From an uncultured Solirubrobacterales bacterium (GTDB taxonomy: Bacteria > Actinomycetota > Thermoleophilia > Solirubrobacterales > Solirubrobacteraceae), in NCBI GenBank assembly GCA_903830015.1, contig CAIKSH010000006.1:1-8177 (forward strand): a stretch of 8,177 bases of DNA, given 5' to 3'. Position 1 is the first letter of the stretch, and the number at the start of each line of letters is the position of its first letter. Of the stretch, positions 6,118-8,177 are shown piece after piece. The notes beneath the pieces were generated by a model. It was given only the letters and a program-made list of their open reading frames with translations, was not told where the DNA came from and searched no databases. Made by a program: the position numbers and the translations under genes.

Positions 6118-6736
6118 GGCACGGGCGCGGGGCCTGCTCTTCGACTGGGGCGGGGTCCTGACCACCAACCTGTTCGCCGGCTTTGCCGAGTTCTGCCGCG
6201 AGGAGGGGATCGAGCCCGGCCTGCTGCGCGAGAAGTTCCTCGGCGATCCGGAGGCCCAGGAGATGCTCTTCGCCTTCGAGACCGGGGAGATGGCCGAACC
6301 GGAGTTCGAGCGTCGGCTGGCCGTCCTGCTCGGGCTTCCGCCGGAGCGCGCCGAGGGCTTCAACGACCGGATCTTCGACCGGATCGGCGAGGACCGGCCG
6401 ATGGTCGAGGCGCTGCGCCGCGCCCGCGGCCACGGTCTGCGCACCGGGCTGCTCTCCAACTCGTGGGGCACCCAGCGCTACCCGCGCCACCTCTTCGGCG
6501 AGCTCTTCGACGCCGTGGTGATCAGCGGCGAGGAGGGCATCCGGAAGCCCGACGCGCCGATCTACGAGCTGGCGATCGAGCGGATGGCCCTGCCGGCCAC
6601 CGAGATCGTCTTCGTCGACGACCTCGAGCACAACCTGGAGCCGGCGCGCCGGCTCGGCCTGATCGCCATCCACCACCGGGACTCCCAGGAGACGCTCGAG
6701 GAGCTCGAGCGCCTGACCGGCGTAAGCCTGCGCTAG
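6110..6736 (+). CDS. HAD-family hydrolase, ACAD10-HAD/YihX-like
   Basis: 208-residue haloacid dehalogenase superfamily protein with a helical cap inserted after motif I (subfamily I type). Motif I is FDWGGVLT (11-18) with nucleophile Asp12; the usual second aspartate (general acid, position +2) is Gly14. Motif II is LLSNS (114-118) with Ser116, motif III is Lys146 in GIRKPDAPIYELA, and motif IV is VFVDDLEHN (167-175) with Asp170/Asp171. The FDxGGVL wording is shared with YihX-like sugar phosphatases (FDLGNV) and with the N-terminal HAD domain of ACAD10. It most likely hydrolyses a small phosphorylated metabolite; given its coupling to the phosphotransferase gene, removal of a phosphate placed by that enzyme or proofreading of side products is possible but inferred. 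The GTG start has a good Shine-Dalgarno and overlaps the upstream stop by 8 bp. The TAG stop shares CTAG with the convergent CtaG gene. Confidence 0.9.
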   Translation: MPEARARGLLFDWGGVLTTNLFAGFAEFCREEGIEPGLLREKFLGDPEAQEMLFAFETGEMAEPEFERRLAVLLGLPPERAEGFNDRIFDRIGEDRPMVEALRRARGHGLRTGLLSNSWGTQRYPRHLFGELFDAVVISGEEGIRKPDAPIYELAIERMALPATEIVFVDDLEHNLEPARRLGLIAIHHRDSQETLEELERLTGVSLR

Positions 6737-7626
6737 GCGCCGGCGAGAATCCTCTGGCGCAGCTCCTCGCCGCGGCCGGCGGCGACCGCCCGCGCCGCCC
6801 GACGGCTGGAGAGCTCGACGCCGTGCTCGCGGGCGAGCTCGACGAGCTCCTGGCGCTCGTCGCTCTGGCGGGCGATCTTCAGGAAGAGCCAGGCGAGCAG
6901 GCCGATGGTGAGCAGCGAGCCCTCGACCATCATCAGCCCGCCGGCGGCAGCCTGGTCGGCGGTCGCCCCGATGTCCCAGTCGGCCCGGCCCGGGTCGTAG
7001 ACGTCGTAGAAGGGACGGCCGAAGACGAGCACGTTGCCCAGCACGGCGCCGGTGATCCGGACGGCGAAGATGTATACGAGCTGGGCGGCGTTGCCGAACC
7101 AGCCCGGCTTGGGCAGCGGCCCGAGCAGGGCCAGCCACATGTTCACGCCGAAGATGACGAAGCCGGCGTGCTGGACGAGGTGGATCCACTCGTTGCCCAC
7201 CGCCGCCTCGTGGAAGAGCGGGAGGTGCCAGAGATAGAGGTTGCCGGCCCACAGCACGAAGGCGACGATGGGGTTGAGCAGGAACTGCAGCCGGTCGATC
7301 ACCGGCAGCCGCAGCACCGGCGCGAGCACCGGCCCGGTCAGCCCCAGGGCGATCAGCAGGGTCCCCAGGTCGCCGATCATCAGGTGCTCGGCCATATGCA
7401 CGGTGAAGAGCTCCCCGGCGATATGGCCCAGGCCCCCGACGGCGAAGAGCGCCATCAGCAGGCCGCCGAAGAGGCAGGCCTGCCGCCAGCCCGGCACCTG
7501 GCTGGTCGTGCCGCGCAGGTGGCGCACCCGGACCGCGTAGAGCAGCGCCACGACTATGGCGGGCAGGAACTGCAGCGGGGCGAACGCCTCTGCGGCCAGG
7601 TGGGCCATGACCGGCTGGATCGGCAC
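6733..7626 (-). CDS. ctaG: CtaG-type (caa3) cytochrome c oxidase assembly membrane protein
   Basis: 297-residue polytopic membrane protein of the caa3_CtaG family, needed in Bacillus for assembly or activity of caa3 oxidase, probably at copper-site maturation. Seven or so hydrophobic segments lie at about 15-33, 50-70, 84-106, 117-134, 150-170, 180-203 and 226-250. Conserved histidines sit at membrane borders: HMAEHLMIG (77-85), WHLPLFHEA (133-141) and HLVQHAGF (149-156). A further conserved stretch is GGLMMVEGSLL (229-239). A charged cytoplasmic tail (252-297) follows. The GTG start is set by a TAACCT -10-like box 6 nt upstream; there is no Shine-Dalgarno. No cytochrome oxidase subunit is in the window, so the oxidase partner must be encoded elsewhere. 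It lies downstream of the DMT transporter gene, separated by 38 bp containing a GC hairpin, and converges on the HAD gene with a 4-bp overlap. This family is unrelated to the Cox11-type CtaG of proteobacteria. Confidence 0.9.
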   Translation of the reverse strand: MPIQPVMAHLAAEAFAPLQFLPAIVVALLYAVRVRHLRGTTSQVPGWRQACLFGGLLMALFAVGGLGHIAGELFTVHMAEHLMIGDLGTLLIALGLTGPVLAPVLRLPVIDRLQFLLNPIVAFVLWAGNLYLWHLPLFHEAAVGNEWIHLVQHAGFVIFGVNMWLALLGPLPKPGWFGNAAQLVYIFAVRITGAVLGNVLVFGRPFYDVYDPGRADWDIGATADQAAAGGLMMVEGSLLTIGLLAWLFLKIARQSDERQELVELAREHGVELSSRRAARAVAAGRGEELRQRILAGA

Positions 7627-7632
7627 GCCCCA

Positions 7633-7638
7633 AGGTTA
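7633..7638 (-). promoter_or_regulatory. -10 element TAACCT for the ctaG-like gene
   Basis: TAACCT on the minus strand fits TANNNT and ends 6 nt before the GTG at 7626, so the predicted transcription start falls on the first base of the start codon: a leaderless arrangement. It follows directly after the hairpin at 7642-7659. Confidence 0.5.
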
Positions 7639-7641
7639 CGG

Positions 7642-7659
7642 CCCGGCCTGCCGGCCGGG
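7642..7659 (-). terminator. GC-rich hairpin after the DMT transporter gene, possible terminator
   Basis: A perfect 7-bp stem CCCGGCC/GGCCGGG (7642-7648 with 7653-7659) has a 4-nt loop. It starts 5 bp after the transporter stop and sits just before the ctaG -10 box. There is no U-tract, so a classical intrinsic terminator is not shown; a U-less terminator or an mRNA 3'-end stabiliser would fit the position. Confidence 0.4.
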
Positions 7660-7664
7660 GAGCG

Positions 7665-8177
7665 TCAGCCGGCCGCGATCAGGACGACGCCCGTGAGCGC
7701 CAGCGTCGCCCCCACGGCCTGGAGCGGCCGCAGCCGCTCGCGCAGGATCACGAAGGCCAGGAAGACGGCCACCACCGGGTACAGCGAGGAGAGAACCGCG
7801 ACGATGCTGAGCGCCCCGGTCCCCAGCGCCAGCCCGATGAACGCGGTCGCGGCAACGTCGAAGGTTCCCCCCACGGCGGCCAGGGAGCCGTCACGGGGCG
7901 ATGGCCGCGACTTCCTCCCGGCGAGGACGACCACCAGCAGCACCGGCACGGCGACCGAACGCGTGAGCACCAGCGTCCACGGCACCGATTCCTCGTAGGG
8001 AACGCGGGCGAAGATGATGAAGCAGCCCATGCCGACCGCGGCGAGCAGCGATATGCCGACCACCCGGCGGCCGCCGGAGCGGTCCTCGTGGATCTCCTCC
8101 TCGGAGCTCTCGATCGAGGTGAGGATGATCCCGGTGACGGTCAGCCCCAGGCCGACGGCGACCAGCGTGGCCAGCGA
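7665..8177 (-). CDS. DMT/EamA-family transporter, 5'-truncated by the window edge
   Basis: C-terminal 170 residues of a drug/metabolite transporter superfamily permease. The frame stays open to the window edge, so the GTG at 8063 is not the start. Numbering from the first complete codon at the edge, residues 1-20 are the last helix of the first EamA repeat, followed by an acidic, charged linker (about 21-38, with ESSEEE). The second EamA repeat then contains about five hydrophobic segments, ending with the family signature LSSLYPVVAVFLAFVILRERLRPLQAVG and the final helix ALTGVVLIAAG. EamA proteins usually have 10 helices and about 280-300 residues, so about 120 residues are missing. Members export amino acids, metabolites or drugs; no cargo can be assigned. 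A GC hairpin and the ctaG promoter follow 3' of it. Confidence 0.88.
   Translation of the reverse strand, partial: SLATLVAVGLGLTVTGIILTSIESSEEEIHEDRSGGRRVVGISLLAAVGMGCFIIFARVPYEESVPWTLVLTRSVAVPVLLVVVLAGRKSRPSPRDGSLAAVGGTFDVAATAFIGLALGTGALSIVAVLSSLYPVVAVFLAFVILRERLRPLQAVGATLALTGVVLIAAG

Noticed and set aside
4693..6471. 592-codon minus-strand open frame across the phosphotransferase and HAD genes
   Set aside because: It covers two well-supported plus-strand genes and the divergent promoter; its translation is Arg/Pro/Ala-rich with no motif.
6026..7633. 535-codon minus-strand open frame spanning the HAD gene and CtaG
   Set aside because: Shadow in another frame of CtaG and the HAD gene; biased composition, no recognisable domain, and it would displace two clear family members.
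6463..7998. 511-codon plus-strand open frame over CtaG and the DMT gene
   Set aside because: Antisense to two membrane proteins with clear signatures; translation is His/Gln/Asp/Arg-rich low complexity.

Overview
The window reads as chromosome of a high-GC actinobacterium. Gene content, codon use (third positions nearly all G/C) and the look of several proteins suggest the Thermoleophilia/Solirubrobacterales side of the phylum; this lineage call is inference. Genes are packed with almost no spacers. No mobile element, CRISPR array, rRNA or phage signal was seen.

Layout: (1) the 3' part of an M29 metallo-aminopeptidase gene (+), tail-to-tail with a DedA-family membrane protein (-). (2) A short gap with a tRNA-Ser(GGA) gene (+), followed by a 676-residue FUSC-type membrane protein (+). 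(3) A minus-strand three-gene operon, transcribed in the order SixA-like histidine phosphatase, NUDIX hydrolase, hotdog acyl-CoA thioesterase, coupled by GTGA and ATGA overlaps. (4) Head-to-head with it across 38 bp, a plus-strand pair: an ACAD10/11-type APH-fold phosphotransferase overlapping a HAD-family hydrolase. (5) A minus-strand CtaG-type cytochrome oxidase assembly membrane protein, preceded by the 3' part of a DMT/EamA transporter cut by the window edge.

Two points stand out. First, the divergent block at about 4137-6736 holds two gene pairs that are fused elsewhere: NUDIX plus histidine phosphatase as in mycobacterial MutT1, and HAD plus APH-type kinase as in the N-terminal half of animal ACAD10. 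With the thioesterase, the theme would be phosphorylated or CoA-linked metabolites plus nucleotide housekeeping, but no substrate is shown by the sequence.

Second, all five CDSs with a visible 5' end that open a transcription unit have a TANNNT -10-like hexamer 6-9 nt before the start codon and no Shine-Dalgarno sequence, which implies leaderless or nearly leaderless mRNAs. The three downstream operon genes instead have GGAG-type ribosome binding sites. All three convergent gene ends touch or overlap at palindromic stop sequences (TGAGTCA, CTAG, CTAG), leaving no room for a conventional terminator.
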